Shown here: positions 25,807 to 34,459 of the stretch, piece by piece | Position numbering within the stretch: the stretch's first letter is position 1 | Layout: each line of letters starts with the position of its first letter | Source: JAABVD01 sp965204545 | GTDB taxonomy: Bacteria; Verrucomicrobiota; Verrucomicrobiia; Opitutales; UBA2995 | DNA length: 64,000 nt | Reading direction: 5' to 3' | Assembly (NCBI GenBank): GCA_965204545.1 | Contig: CBDBFA010000001.1 | Span: forward strand, 1 to 64,000 | Position numbers and translations under genes: made by a program | The notes under the pieces: generated by a model | Told to the model about the DNA's origin: nothing | What the model saw: the letters and a program-made list of their open reading frames with translations, nothing else | The model's database searches: none

Positions 25807-26763
25807 CTACGGGTTAGTCGCGGCTGGGAAATTACAGTATTCGTTTGAGACCGGTCTCTCTCGGCCCAGGTTCTGCCTCCAAGTATTAAAATATCCACCA
25901 TATCTCTCGGCCATTTCCTCGATGGAAGGTTTATAGATTCCCTCTAGATGAGAGCGGATTTCTAGAGGCATCTCATGGGTAGGGGAAACATTGTATCTCG
26001 AGGAGAGTAGCTCCCGATTTCTAGTAATGCATGGGATTCCAAGAAAGGCATATATTTCGTTGAGAAGTTCTACAGGTTTTTCCTCGATGGAATCATAGAA
26101 GCAAATCAGCATTTGCCTGGAATTAAAGAAATTCAGGTAGTTTCCGATAATTTCCATGTAGTTGCCTCGCTTTGTAATTTCCTCATCAGAAAGCGCAACC
26201 AATACGTCGTTTACGCATTCGACATCTTTTTTGAATCGGCCGATTTTCTTGTAGAACCGCAAGGCGGACCAAGCTCGGTCGATAGGATTTCTCACCAACA
26301 GAATTATTTTCATCGAAGGATTGATTCTCCTAATCCATTCAATATCCTCCTTTTTCAATATGGCGTAAGCTGGGGTGATTTCACCTGAAATGGAATTCGA
26401 AGGGGCATCTCTAAAAAGCGATTTATACCAACGGTCGTTATAATAGCCAAATACCCACCGGGTGCCCCATCTGATCATATCGAAACGTCTCGAAATGATG
26501 CAACTCGGAAGTGATCGAAGAATTCTCCGACATTGCCTCTTGTGATAGGAGTCACGCATCCAAATTCGAGAGATTGGCGAAGCTGTATTGAGCCCATTGG
26601 GCGAGGGGTACTTAGGTGAGCGGTCAAAATAATGCAGCTCCTTTATCGGAGGCATCCAGACAAATGGATGCCTGGAAAGTTGTGCATAGAGCCAAGTCGT
26701 GCCGGCCTTTTGCGTGCCAATTCCTATGAAGCCGGGCGAGATATCCGTTGTATTGAAATGCAT
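25807..26763 (-). CDS. PAPS-dependent sulfotransferase
   Basis: 318 residues from the ATG at 26761-26763, which places the PAPS 5'-phosphosulfate loop (GTQKAGTTWLYAQLS) at residues 15-30; a TTG at 26835 would add 24 residues. The 3'-phosphate motif is LLVRNPIDRAWSALRF. The KELHYFD stretch after the first motif recalls heparan-sulfate-type sulfotransferases. It would move sulfate from PAPS to a hydroxyl or amine. It lies 52 bp upstream of the GT1 gene, so sulfation and glycosylation may act on one product. This is the second, unrelated-looking sulfotransferase in the cluster. Confidence 0.87.
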   Translation of the reverse strand: MHFNTTDISPGFIGIGTQKAGTTWLYAQLSRHPFVWMPPIKELHYFDRSPKYPSPNGLNTASPISRIWMRDSYHKRQCRRILRSLPSCIISRRFDMIRWGTRWVFGYYNDRWYKSLFRDAPSNSISGEITPAYAILKKEDIEWIRRINPSMKIILLVRNPIDRAWSALRFYKKIGRFKKDVECVNDVLVALSDEEITKRGNYMEIIGNYLNFFNSRQMLICFYDSIEEKPVELLNEIYAFLGIPCITRNRELLSSRYNVSPTHEMPLEIRSHLEGIYKPSIEEMAERYGGYFNTWRQNLGRERPVSNEYCNFPAATNP

Positions 26764-27047
26764 TGGAAATGCAAAGTAGCAGTCAGCTATTGAGTTAAAT
26801 ATAAGAGGCTCAGGTCCCCAAAATTCCGGAGACAAGGTAAGTTTATCCTGGCAACTTTAAAGAAATAATCACCAAATAGTTTTACAGCCATTAGGACTAA
26901 TCCTTTTCCCATAAATAATTCGTTAAGGAACCTGCAACACTAGCTTTTCTCCAGGGAGGTTGCTCAACCTATCCATGGCCAATTAAACCTGATTATCCGT
27001 TGCGTTATTGAAGTCCGTTCCTTTTAAATAATACTGAACTATAAAAG

Positions 27048-27081
27048 CATGAGTAGGCCGGTTGATACCGGCCTACTCATG
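27048..27081 (-). terminator. strong hairpin terminator after the peptide operon
   Basis: CATGAGTAGGCCGG, loop TTGATA, CCGGCCTACTCATG: a perfect 14-bp stem. On the minus strand it is followed by CTTTTAT. It lies 47 bp after the stop of the 58-residue membrane-protein gene and before the sulfotransferase gene, so it should separate the peptide unit from the sulfotransferase-glycosyltransferase-TolC unit. Confidence 0.7.
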
Positions 27082-27128
27082 AAGCAAGAGGGAGCTGCCC
27101 GAATAATTTTACCCAAGAGCGTGTAAAT

Positions 27129-27305
27129 TTATACTTTTTTCTTTTTTATATTTGAAATGTAAATACCTATAAATGTACCACCAAGTACTCCTAGTATAAT
27201 ATTATATGCATTTTGTGGGAATAGCGTATTCAAAGCGCCTCCAAAAACTCCAATAGCCGCTCCGATAAGGCCTGCTCCCAAAATAATTTTTGCTAATTGA
27301 TTCAT
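27129..27305 (-). CDS. 58-residue hydrophobic protein, candidate immunity protein
   Basis: Two membrane segments (about residues 5-28, rich in small residues: GAGLIGAAIGVFGGAL; and 35-51: IILGVLGGTFIGIYI) separated by a short loop, ending in SNIKKKKV. The start is the ATG at 27303-27305; the longer upstream frame overlaps the peptide gene and looks spurious. It lies 59 bp downstream of the double-glycine peptide gene and before a terminator. Position, size and basic tail are those of immunity proteins of class II bacteriocins; it could instead be a second, leaderless peptide. Function is inferred only from context. Confidence 0.6.
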   Translation of the reverse strand: MNQLAKIILGAGLIGAAIGVFGGALNTLFPQNAYNIILGVLGGTFIGIYISNIKKKKV

Positions 27306-27364
27306 TTGATTATCATTAAACAGTTCCCGCAAGTAGTTTAGAACTATGTTTTTATTTTCTAATT

Positions 27365-27613
27365 TTACTCGTCGAAGTAATATTTCCAGATCTCCATACC
27401 AGTATATCCAAGGGCGCCTCCAAATGCACCTGCAACAAATGCAACGGGCGATAATGTTCCCCCCGACACAGCGGCACTGACAAAGCCTGAGGTAACACCG
27501 GTTACAACGGCTGCTCCAAGGCATTCTTCCCAAGACCAACCTCCGGCAATATCGTATTCTTCGGTTTGAGATAGGGCTATGACTCCTATTTTATTTATAT
27601 CTATTGTATTCAT
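27365..27613 (-). CDS. double-glycine leader peptide precursor (bacteriocin or modified-peptide candidate)
   Basis: 82 residues. The leader (1-25) ends in Gly24-Gly25 and carries the full consensus for C39 processing: Leu at -12, Ser at -11, Glu at -8, Ile at -4, Gly at -2 and -1 (LSQTEEYDIAGG). The 57-residue core starts WSWEECLGAA, has one cysteine (Cys31), is rich in Gly, Ala, Val and small-residue repeats as in pore-forming class II bacteriocins, and ends EIWKYYFDE. The tyrosines beside acidic residues are plausible sulfation sites. Upstream DNA is very AT-rich with no Shine-Dalgarno site. The LanC-like gene is 56 bp upstream; a C39 transporter is in the same cluster. Confidence 0.82.
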   Translation of the reverse strand: MNTIDINKIGVIALSQTEEYDIAGGWSWEECLGAAVVTGVTSGFVSAAVSGGTLSPVAFVAGAFGGALGYTGMEIWKYYFDE

Positions 27614-27669
27614 TATTTTTTTATTATTTTATTTTTCTGTTAGTTTATCATTGAACAAAATTTTAAAAT

Positions 27670-29718
27670 TCATCGCCAGATTCCAACACTGCAAAGCAAT
27701 CCGTTGCGCATGGCTTCCTTCACTTGTTCCAAGGATGTTAGAATCACTTTCTGCCGTTCTTCCGCACTCCTGGGGCGAAGCTGGTTCAGGAGCTTCTTGA
27801 GAACGATTTTTACCTTTGTCGGTTTGCTGAAGCTCGAAAGCACCAGGTAGTTGTATTCTGGCAGCGCGGCTTCGAATACTCCAAATGGCCTCTGATGGTG
27901 CAAGCAATAGGTGGTTTCCTTTTCGAACTCGAGCGCGCGTGCCTCGTTTCGGCTCCAACTGTAGGCGCTTCGCAGGATGCGCGCTTCCGGGACGAGGACC
28001 AACTTCCTGGTTAGGAGCTTTTTATCGCTGAGAGTGTCGAGGGTTTGTTGATTGCTCGAAGAATCGTATTCAAGCCTGAGTCCGAGGTATCGGTCTCCTC
28101 GTGGGCAAAAGTCTAACTCCTGACGTGCTAACTCAATGCGGTAAGTATCGTCAAAGACGGCTTTTTCTTCAGTCGTCAATCCCGATTCCTTGTAGGCTTG
28201 GCAAAGGATTTGGAACTCCTCCATAACCAAGCTGTCCCTTCCAAGTTCAGCTGCCATTGCCTCTAAAGGGGTGGAGTAGTTATTTTTGAGTAGCTTTAAA
28301 GTCCTGGGGAATACGGAGGCAATGGAACGTTTTACAGCAAATTGCTTTGATACTTGCGCTTCTCCCGGCGCATACTTGTGGGAGTGGTCATATTTGACCA
28401 AGGAGGGAGCCAGGAGGGAGGGCTTAATTTTCTCCTCGGACAACTTGAGGAGGAAATAGCCGATTCCAGCGCTTCCCGTGAGGAAGCCCATGTCCTCGCC
28501 ATCTTCAATTGCCTTCAAGCCGGACTGGTAGAAGCCAAGGTTCTTGCGTTGCTTCAGGGCGGCGGCGCCAATCGTTTCCGCAAGGTCCCGATAGGTGACA
28601 TCGCCCGTTTTAGAATATAACCCCAGGCAAACCAAACCAACACCTCCAAGACCCTCGGAAAGCGAGAAATTCACCTCTTCGCTCGAAGCCGGCATCAAAT
28701 CGATCTCCTGTTTAATTCGTTTCTTCGCAATTGCGACATCCTCCCAGCAGGAATCACCACCCAAGATGGGGGAGCACGCGGATCGTGCCAGGGCAATCCC
28801 GGAGCATCCGTTCGACCAGGAAGCGCTGTCCCCGAATTCCTTGAAGAAAGCGTCGTCCCCTTTTTTCAATGCATTGCGAATATTCTTTGGCAGGTTGGCC
28901 AAGTCTTTAAGAGTCCAGGAAGAGTGAGAAAGATCAGGCCAGTTGGTGGCATTGTTTTTTAGAAATGAGTTCTCGTAATGGATCCCCTGGCTCAGCAGCC
29001 AACTGCAGGCCTCAAAGGGGAGGACTCCATGTGCTTCGGCAAGAGCGAGGAGCACTCCCGATGTGCCGGAAATAAAACCGATAGGTGGTCGAATCGTGTC
29101 GCCCGCCCGGTCCCAATAGATGCCTTTAGGGGCAACACGAATCCGCCAGCAGAGAAGCCGGATGAGTTTCCGTGCGAGCTCCAGAGTTTGCTCATCTTGG
29201 GTTTTCCCGAAAACCCGCAGCAAGGTTAGCAACGCACCGGCTGCGCCGTTGCCTATGCTTGAAAATACCGGCCCCGGTGATTGATCTTTTATGAAATAGG
29301 CTTCACCACACTTAATTGCTAGTAGTCGTGCTTTTTCGAGAATGGCCTCGTCTCGAATCGATTCAAAGAGTGCTAAAAGAGCCTCGACTCCTCCCAACTG
29401 GCCGAACCAAAGTGACCTGGCTCCATCGGTTCCTTTGTTGCACTCCGATTCAATCCAATCGGCGGCCTTAGTGGCTGCCTCTAGAAAATCCATTTTCCCC
29501 GTCCGCCGAAAAGTATCAGAAAGAAAGATGCAAATTCCAGCATTGCCCGAAGCAAGTGTCATGTTCGGTTGACGGACGATGTGATCTCTTGAATAAGCGG
29601 CCGTAATACTGGGCCAACACAAGCCTTTCGATGTGATAATAGCTCGATTAAGCAATTGCTCAGCTAAAGATTCAACTTCAGCTATATAAGGCGATTCGAT
29701 TTCTAAGGTTAGCGGCAA
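27670..29718 (-). CDS. LanC-like protein lacking zinc ligands, with novel C-terminal domain
   Basis: 682 residues from a TTG start at 29716-29718 (no in-frame ATG before a stop). Residues 1 to about 435 contain seven GxxG-type repeats (SGNAGI, QLGGVE, NGAAGA, GTSGVL, GCSGIA, GLGGVG, GSAGIG), the hallmark of the LanC alpha/alpha toroid. Canonical LanC zinc ligands are absent: WCxG is W301-S-N-G, and CHG is S354-E-G. Thioether cyclisation is thus unlikely by the known mechanism. Residues about 440-682 form an unrecognised, mixed-charge domain. No LanB- or LanM-type dehydratase is present in the window. It directly precedes the leader-peptide gene, so a role in binding or modifying that peptide is inferred. 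Confidence 0.75.
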   Translation of the reverse strand: MPLTLEIESPYIAEVESLAEQLLNRAIITSKGLCWPSITAAYSRDHIVRQPNMTLASGNAGICIFLSDTFRRTGKMDFLEAATKAADWIESECNKGTDGARSLWFGQLGGVEALLALFESIRDEAILEKARLLAIKCGEAYFIKDQSPGPVFSSIGNGAAGALLTLLRVFGKTQDEQTLELARKLIRLLCWRIRVAPKGIYWDRAGDTIRPPIGFISGTSGVLLALAEAHGVLPFEACSWLLSQGIHYENSFLKNNATNWPDLSHSSWTLKDLANLPKNIRNALKKGDDAFFKEFGDSASWSNGCSGIALARSACSPILGGDSCWEDVAIAKKRIKQEIDLMPASSEEVNFSLSEGLGGVGLVCLGLYSKTGDVTYRDLAETIGAAALKQRKNLGFYQSGLKAIEDGEDMGFLTGSAGIGYFLLKLSEEKIKPSLLAPSLVKYDHSHKYAPGEAQVSKQFAVKRSIASVFPRTLKLLKNNYSTPLEAMAAELGRDSLVMEEFQILCQAYKESGLTTEEKAVFDDTYRIELARQELDFCPRGDRYLGLRLEYDSSSNQQTLDTLSDKKLLTRKLVLVPEARILRSAYSWSRNEARALEFEKETTYCLHHQRPFGVFEAALPEYNYLVLSSFSKPTKVKIVLKKLLNQLRPRSAEERQKVILTSLEQVKEAMRNGLLCSVGIWR

Positions 29719-30090
29719 GGAAGTAATAATAAATATATTTCTAGCATGTCACATGCCAAATATTTGTATTGCGGAAAAATTTGAGTTTTGGTTTTGAATT
29801 TCCTTCTTGACAAAACGGTCAAGTCCAAACGTGCGGAGGGAGGTCAGCAACAACCTGACTTACCTGATTCAACTTGCTGCCTTGTAAATACAAAGGAGTC
29901 AAATACGCCTTTACCTGCTATGTATCCGGAAATGTTCGAATTTAATTTCCAAAAATTACTTTTTTGGCACGCGGTATGCTTTTTAATCCACACATGATAG
30001 TACCTGTAATTCATATTATCTTTTTCGCAGTGAGTGCGGATTGCGGGAATGAAAATTGTCAGTTCGGTATTAACCTGAATTAGAGTTTCC
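29719..30090. promoter_or_regulatory. divergent intergenic region of the peptide cluster
   Basis: 372 bp between the two arms of the cluster, AT-rich, and expected to hold both promoters. A TTGACA hexamer is at 29807-29812 on the plus strand, but no good -10 follows at the right distance, so I do not assign a promoter. Two short overlapping frames here (29788-29997 plus, 29844-30092 minus) lack leader or membrane features and are not called. Confidence 0.4.
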
Positions 30091-30924
30091 ATGATTCAAC
30101 AAGGACTCGAAAAAAATCCAAACAGGGTTCGGAGAAGCCAGACAAGGTATCAGATAGCTAAGGCCAAACAGATCGCTTCACTCATTTTCAGGCCCGAGAA
30201 TGCCTTTTGCAAAGTCAGGCATTTGTTCATTTTTTCCCACATGAGAAGCCGCTCATCGCTCCTGTCTCATCTTCTTGGCAGCAACCCTGACATATGCGGT
30301 TATAGCGAATTACACCAGAACTACATTGGCCGGGCGAGCCTATTTGCTCTGCGTGCGGCTTTGGGCAAAGAGCAGAAGTGTTCCCTCGAGAATAAATACT
30401 TGTTGGATAAACTACTTTTCAGCAGACAAGTATCGGACGCGATTTTTGAGTTATCGAAACCCAAGGTCATTCTATTATTAAGGGAGCCAAGGGATTCAAT
30501 TCGAAGCTTGTTGAAAATGGGGCGTTCAACCAGTATAGATTGGCATAGAGACCCTGAAGCAGTCAGCAGTTACTATAACGCTTCGATGGTGTGGCTTCAG
30601 GGTTATGCGGAACGACTGCGTGGCAACTATTTTTTTATTGAGTCTGATAGCCTGATTGAAAGGATCCAGTGCGTTTTGAGGCAACTTACAAAATGGTTAG
30701 GGCTCGAAGAGGCTTTGACCGAAAACTATAATATATTCAAAAATACAGGAAAAGCGTGGCACGGGGATCCTTCACCCAACATTAGAACTGGATATGTGAA
30801 AAAAACGAGTAAGCATTCAGACATAGAGCTGCCAGAAGCACTTCTGGAGCAAGCCGAACTATCTTATTTGATCTGCAAGGACCGTTTGAGCAGGCTGACT
30901 GAGAATCAAATCCATACCAAATGA
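30091..30924 (+). CDS. sulfotransferase, RaxST-like position
   Basis: 277 residues. The PAPS 5'-phosphosulfate site appears as FSHMRSRSSLLSHLLGSNPD (about residues 48-67) and the 3'-phosphate site as ILLLREPRDSIRSLLK (about 127-142), both in the expected order for P-loop sulfotransferases (Sulfotransfer_3-like). It is the first gene of a plus-strand operon followed by an HlyD adaptor and a C39 ABC transporter. This order matches raxST-raxA-raxB in Xanthomonas, where RaxST sulfates a tyrosine of the leader peptide RaxX. Tyrosine sulfation of the 82-residue peptide is inferred from context; sequence similarity to RaxST was not tested. Confidence 0.8.
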   Translation: MIQQGLEKNPNRVRRSQTRYQIAKAKQIASLIFRPENAFCKVRHLFIFSHMRSRSSLLSHLLGSNPDICGYSELHQNYIGRASLFALRAALGKEQKCSLENKYLLDKLLFSRQVSDAIFELSKPKVILLLREPRDSIRSLLKMGRSTSIDWHRDPEAVSSYYNASMVWLQGYAERLRGNYFFIESDSLIERIQCVLRQLTKWLGLEEALTENYNIFKNTGKAWHGDPSPNIRTGYVKKTSKHSDIELPEALLEQAELSYLICKDRLSRLTENQIHTK

Positions 30925-31006
30925 GAGGCCTGATAGCATGCATGAAAAATGCATGCCGAAAACTTGTACGATCACAACTATTTTACAAACAGAAGGTCTT
31001 TCCGTT

Positions 31007-32224
31007 ATGTCTCGGAACGAAAAACTAATAAATCCTGGCAAGCTGGAAGCAACTCTCTTCCCCAAGGAGGTTATTGAATTCTCCGCGGAATCCTACCTGA
31101 GCCGAATCAGAATCCGAAGTCAGGCGATTTACAGCACAATCTTAGTCACTGTAATTGTAGTCTTTGTGATGCTTCCTTTTATTCATGTCCCAGTTAGTTT
31201 ACAAAGCAAAGGCCTTATCAGGACAGAGGAAGCAAATGCAGCAATCGTATCCCCTGTTTCAGGCAAAGTCGTTGCGTTATTTGCAAAGGAAAACGATATA
31301 ATAACCGAAGGGGATGCAATTGCTTTGCTGGAATCCCCGCATCTTGAGCTGCGGGAGAGCTATTTGACCGATAGGAGATCAGATCTAGAGAACGAAGAAA
31401 GAGATATTCAACAATTACTCAAAGCCGGACTATCATTAGAGTTGGACAACTACAACTTCAAAACTGACCTATATCAGGCCGAATACATACAGTTCCGCCA
31501 AGAATTCATGGAGTTGGATGAACAAGTCGTATTTAAAAAAAGCCTCCTGGACATCTCCACATCCCTGCTAAATGAAGGAATTGTTTCAGAAGTAGATTAT
31601 CTAAAGCTAGCTCGCGAATACGATCAGGGACGAAACAGACTTTCAATCTCCATCGAAGAAAGGCGAAAGCGATGGGAGACCGAATTGCACTCCGTCAAAC
31701 AACAAATTGATCAATTGGATCACGATTTATTACACCTGGAAAACGATGAACGACAATTCCGTTTGAATGCTTCAGTTGGTGGCGTATTACAAAGAATAGA
31801 AAACTTGTCAGTTGGCGCCTTTGTCTCTTCCGGTCAAACCCTCGCTATAATTTCTCCTCGGGAAAATCTTGTAGCTGAGATTTACGTAAGTACACGAGAC
31901 GTTGGATTGATCACCTACAACACGCCAGTTGTCCTTCAAATCGATGCATTTAATCACCTGGAATGGGGGCAGGTAAATTGCTTCATTACTGAAATTTCCA
32001 AAGATGCCTATCTTATAAACAGTGATCCAAGGTTCAGAATTCTATGCGAAATGGACAGGCAAAGTCTCAGCTTGAAAAATGGAGCAATTGGTAGGTTAAA
32101 AAAAGGTCTGACATTTACGGCGCGGTTTGAAATTGCGAATCGAACCTTATTCCTACTTTTGCGAGACCAGATCGATGATTGGTTCAGTCCCTATGGAACA
32201 CCAGAGGCGCCGGTATCCGATTGA
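31007..32224 (+). CDS. HlyD-family periplasmic adaptor (membrane fusion protein)
   Basis: 405 residues from the ATG at 31007 (MSRNEKLINPGKLEATLF), with AAGG upstream; an earlier start at 30938 would add 23 unlikely residues. One transmembrane helix lies near residues 41-60. A lipoyl half-motif (AAIVSPVSGKVVALFAKEND) follows, then a coiled-coil hairpin (about 125-250) and the second lipoyl half plus beta-barrel (VGGVLQRIENLSVGAFVSSG). It would connect the C39 ABC transporter in the inner membrane to the TolC protein encoded at 22945-24378. The ABC transporter gene begins 5 bp after its stop. Confidence 0.9.
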   Translation: MSRNEKLINPGKLEATLFPKEVIEFSAESYLSRIRIRSQAIYSTILVTVIVVFVMLPFIHVPVSLQSKGLIRTEEANAAIVSPVSGKVVALFAKENDIITEGDAIALLESPHLELRESYLTDRRSDLENEERDIQQLLKAGLSLELDNYNFKTDLYQAEYIQFRQEFMELDEQVVFKKSLLDISTSLLNEGIVSEVDYLKLAREYDQGRNRLSISIEERRKRWETELHSVKQQIDQLDHDLLHLENDERQFRLNASVGGVLQRIENLSVGAFVSSGQTLAIISPRENLVAEIYVSTRDVGLITYNTPVVLQIDAFNHLEWGQVNCFITEISKDAYLINSDPRFRILCEMDRQSLSLKNGAIGRLKKGLTFTARFEIANRTLFLLLRDQIDDWFSPYGTPEAPVSD

Positions 32225-32229
32225 TATTC

Positions 32230-34434
32230 ATGTCCAGAACCAAAATCAAGCAACGAGACATCACAGATTGCGGTGCTGCTTGCCTATGCTCGGTGTCCGG
32301 GTTCTATAAACTGGCCCTTCCCGTCGCGAAAATCAGGCAAATAGCCTGCACGGACCAAAAAGGTACGAATGTTCGGGGCATGATCGAGGCAGCGGAAGAA
32401 CTCGGATATTCCGCAAAAGGAGTAAAGGGAGAAAAAGAGAGCCTTTATAAAATACCAACTCCTGCGATCGCCCACGTAATCGTTGGCGGCGCTCTGCATC
32501 ATTATGTCGTCATCTACAAAGTAGCGAAGCATACCGTTACCTATATGGACCCTTGTGAAGGAGAAATGATCAAAGCTCCAATGGCGGCTTTTTTGGATAT
32601 TTGGACCGGAACGCTTATATTGATCGCTCCCAGCTCCGACTTCAAGACGGGCAATTTCAAGGTATCCAATTGGAAGCGATTCTGGTTTCTTATAGAGCCG
32701 CACAAATCTGTTCTCATTCAATCCCTTGTTGGAGCAATTCTCTCAATCATCCTCGGATTGGCATCGGCAGTGTATATTCAGAAAATCGTGGATCATGTGT
32801 TGCCAGCCAGAAATGTTGGCCTGCTCAATTTGCTCAGTATCGGCATGCTCTTGCTTATCTTTTTACAGGGCTTCATTGGGGTCATCCGGTCCCTTTTCAT
32901 GGTCTCCACAGCTCAACAAATTGATGCGAGATTAGTCCTGGGTTACTATAAGCACTTGCTAACCCTCCCGCAACAATTCTTCGATTCCATGCGTGTTGGG
33001 GAGATCATGTCGCGCATTGGTGACGCCATTAAAATACGAACGTTCATCAATGAAGTAGCGTCTGACTTGGTTGTAAGCGTTTTCACGCTCGTCTTTGGAC
33101 TCGTCTTGATGCTCCTGTACTCGGTGAAACTCACACTCATCTTATTGGGCCTTCTTCCGATCTACCTTCTTTCCTACTATATTACGAACCGTTTCAACAA
33201 ACGTAATCTTCGAAAGATCATGGAGGAATCGGCGGACCTGGAGTCTATTCTTGTCGAATCCCTCAATGGCGTCGAAACAATCAAACGATTTGGCGTGGAG
33301 AAAGCCGCGAATCAAAAGACTGAAACCGCTTTTATCAAGATACTGGGGACTGGACTGAAATCGATCAAGTTTGGCCTTTACTCAAGCTCTGCAACCGGAG
33401 TGCTGACTCAGATATTTTCGATGTCGATTCTGTATTTCGGAAGTCTGTACGTCTTTAACAATGAATTGACGGTAGGTACTTTGCTTGCATTCAACGCGGT
33501 CATCGGGCGGTTCACAGGTCCGGTACAAAGCCTGATTGGAGCCAACGCATCAGTCCAAGGAGCCCTGATCGCAGCAGATCGCCTGTTCGAGCTTATGGAT
33601 TTGAGTCGTGAAGATCAGAATCGAACTATACTTCTTGAGCCTGATCGTTTGGGGGATATTCGTTTCGAGAACGTCGCTTTTCGCTATGGAACACGAGTTG
33701 AGATATTCAAGAACCTGGATCTTACCATACCAGTGGGCAAGACGACGGCGATAATAGGCGAAAGCGGATCAGGAAAAACAACACTCGTATCCATATTGCA
33801 AAACCTGTACCCCTTAATGGAAGGAAAGGTCTTCATCGGGAAATATGACTTATCATACGTGAACCTCCAAAGTCTGAGGGAGATGGTTGCGGTTGTGCCA
33901 CAAAAGAGCGATTTATTCAGCGTTACCGTGAAAGAGAATATTGCCCTTGGTGTAGATCCGCCTGACATCCTGAAAATATCGAGAATTTGCGAGCGCCTCG
34001 ATATTTTGAAATTTATCGAGGCCTTGCCCGATGGCTTCGATACTCATCTCGGAGAACGAGGTACGGCGCTCTCCGGGGGGCAGCAACAGCGCATAGCAAT
34101 CGCCCGGGCTCTGTACAAGGAGCCTCAAATCCTCATATTGGATGAAGCGACATCGCATCTTGATGGAAAGGCGGAGCGGACGGTATACAATACTTTGGAA
34201 CTGCTTCGAGAAGAGGGTAAAACGATCATCTTAATCGCCCATCGCCTGGGCACGATTCTCAACGCCGATAATGTTGTCGTTCTCGAGGATGGCGGTGTCG
34301 TTGAAAACGGGCCCATTTCAGAACTCATGGAGAAAGACGGTAGGTTCAGAGCCCTTTGGAACAGCCAGATCCGTCTCTCGAACACGGCATCGCTATTGGG
34401 GAAAAAGGGGTCGGCAACGAATGGCACTAAGTAA
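32230..34434 (+). CDS. peptidase-containing ABC transporter (C39 bacteriocin-processing type)
   Basis: 734 residues. The N-terminal C39 peptidase has Gln8, Cys14 in ITDCGAACL, His91 in HHYVVIY and Asp107 in MDPCEG, so the catalytic set is complete. Six membrane helices follow (about 160-440), then an ATPase with Walker A GESGSGKTT, signature ALSGGQQQRIAIARAL and Walker B ILILDEATSHLD. Such transporters cut double-glycine leaders and export the core peptide. The start is the ATG at 32230, 5 bp after the HlyD stop. Its obvious substrate is the leader peptide at 27365-27613. A MITE-like element lies 154 bp downstream. Confidence 0.93.
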   Translation: MSRTKIKQRDITDCGAACLCSVSGFYKLALPVAKIRQIACTDQKGTNVRGMIEAAEELGYSAKGVKGEKESLYKIPTPAIAHVIVGGALHHYVVIYKVAKHTVTYMDPCEGEMIKAPMAAFLDIWTGTLILIAPSSDFKTGNFKVSNWKRFWFLIEPHKSVLIQSLVGAILSIILGLASAVYIQKIVDHVLPARNVGLLNLLSIGMLLLIFLQGFIGVIRSLFMVSTAQQIDARLVLGYYKHLLTLPQQFFDSMRVGEIMSRIGDAIKIRTFINEVASDLVVSVFTLVFGLVLMLLYSVKLTLILLGLLPIYLLSYYITNRFNKRNLRKIMEESADLESILVESLNGVETIKRFGVEKAANQKTETAFIKILGTGLKSIKFGLYSSSATGVLTQIFSMSILYFGSLYVFNNELTVGTLLAFNAVIGRFTGPVQSLIGANASVQGALIAADRLFELMDLSREDQNRTILLEPDRLGDIRFENVAFRYGTRVEIFKNLDLTIPVGKTTAIIGESGSGKTTLVSILQNLYPLMEGKVFIGKYDLSYVNLQSLREMVAVVPQKSDLFSVTVKENIALGVDPPDILKISRICERLDILKFIEALPDGFDTHLGERGTALSGGQQQRIAIARALYKEPQILILDEATSHLDGKAERTVYNTLELLREEGKTIILIAHRLGTILNADNVVVLEDGGVVENGPISELMEKDGRFRALWNSQIRLSNTASLLGKKGSATNGTK

Positions 34435-34459
34435 AGCGGGGTTATTGAGCTGCAAGAAA

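Noticed and set aside
27670..29718. Lanthipeptide synthetase (LanM) or working LanC cyclase
   Set aside because: No dehydratase domain is present and all three zinc ligands are replaced; the gene is described as LanC-like only.
29788..30092. Two short frames in the divergent region, one with a Gly-Gly, considered as extra leader peptides
   Set aside because: The Gly-Gly lacks the leader consensus around it, the plus frame starts only with TTG, and the minus frame overlaps the sulfotransferase start.
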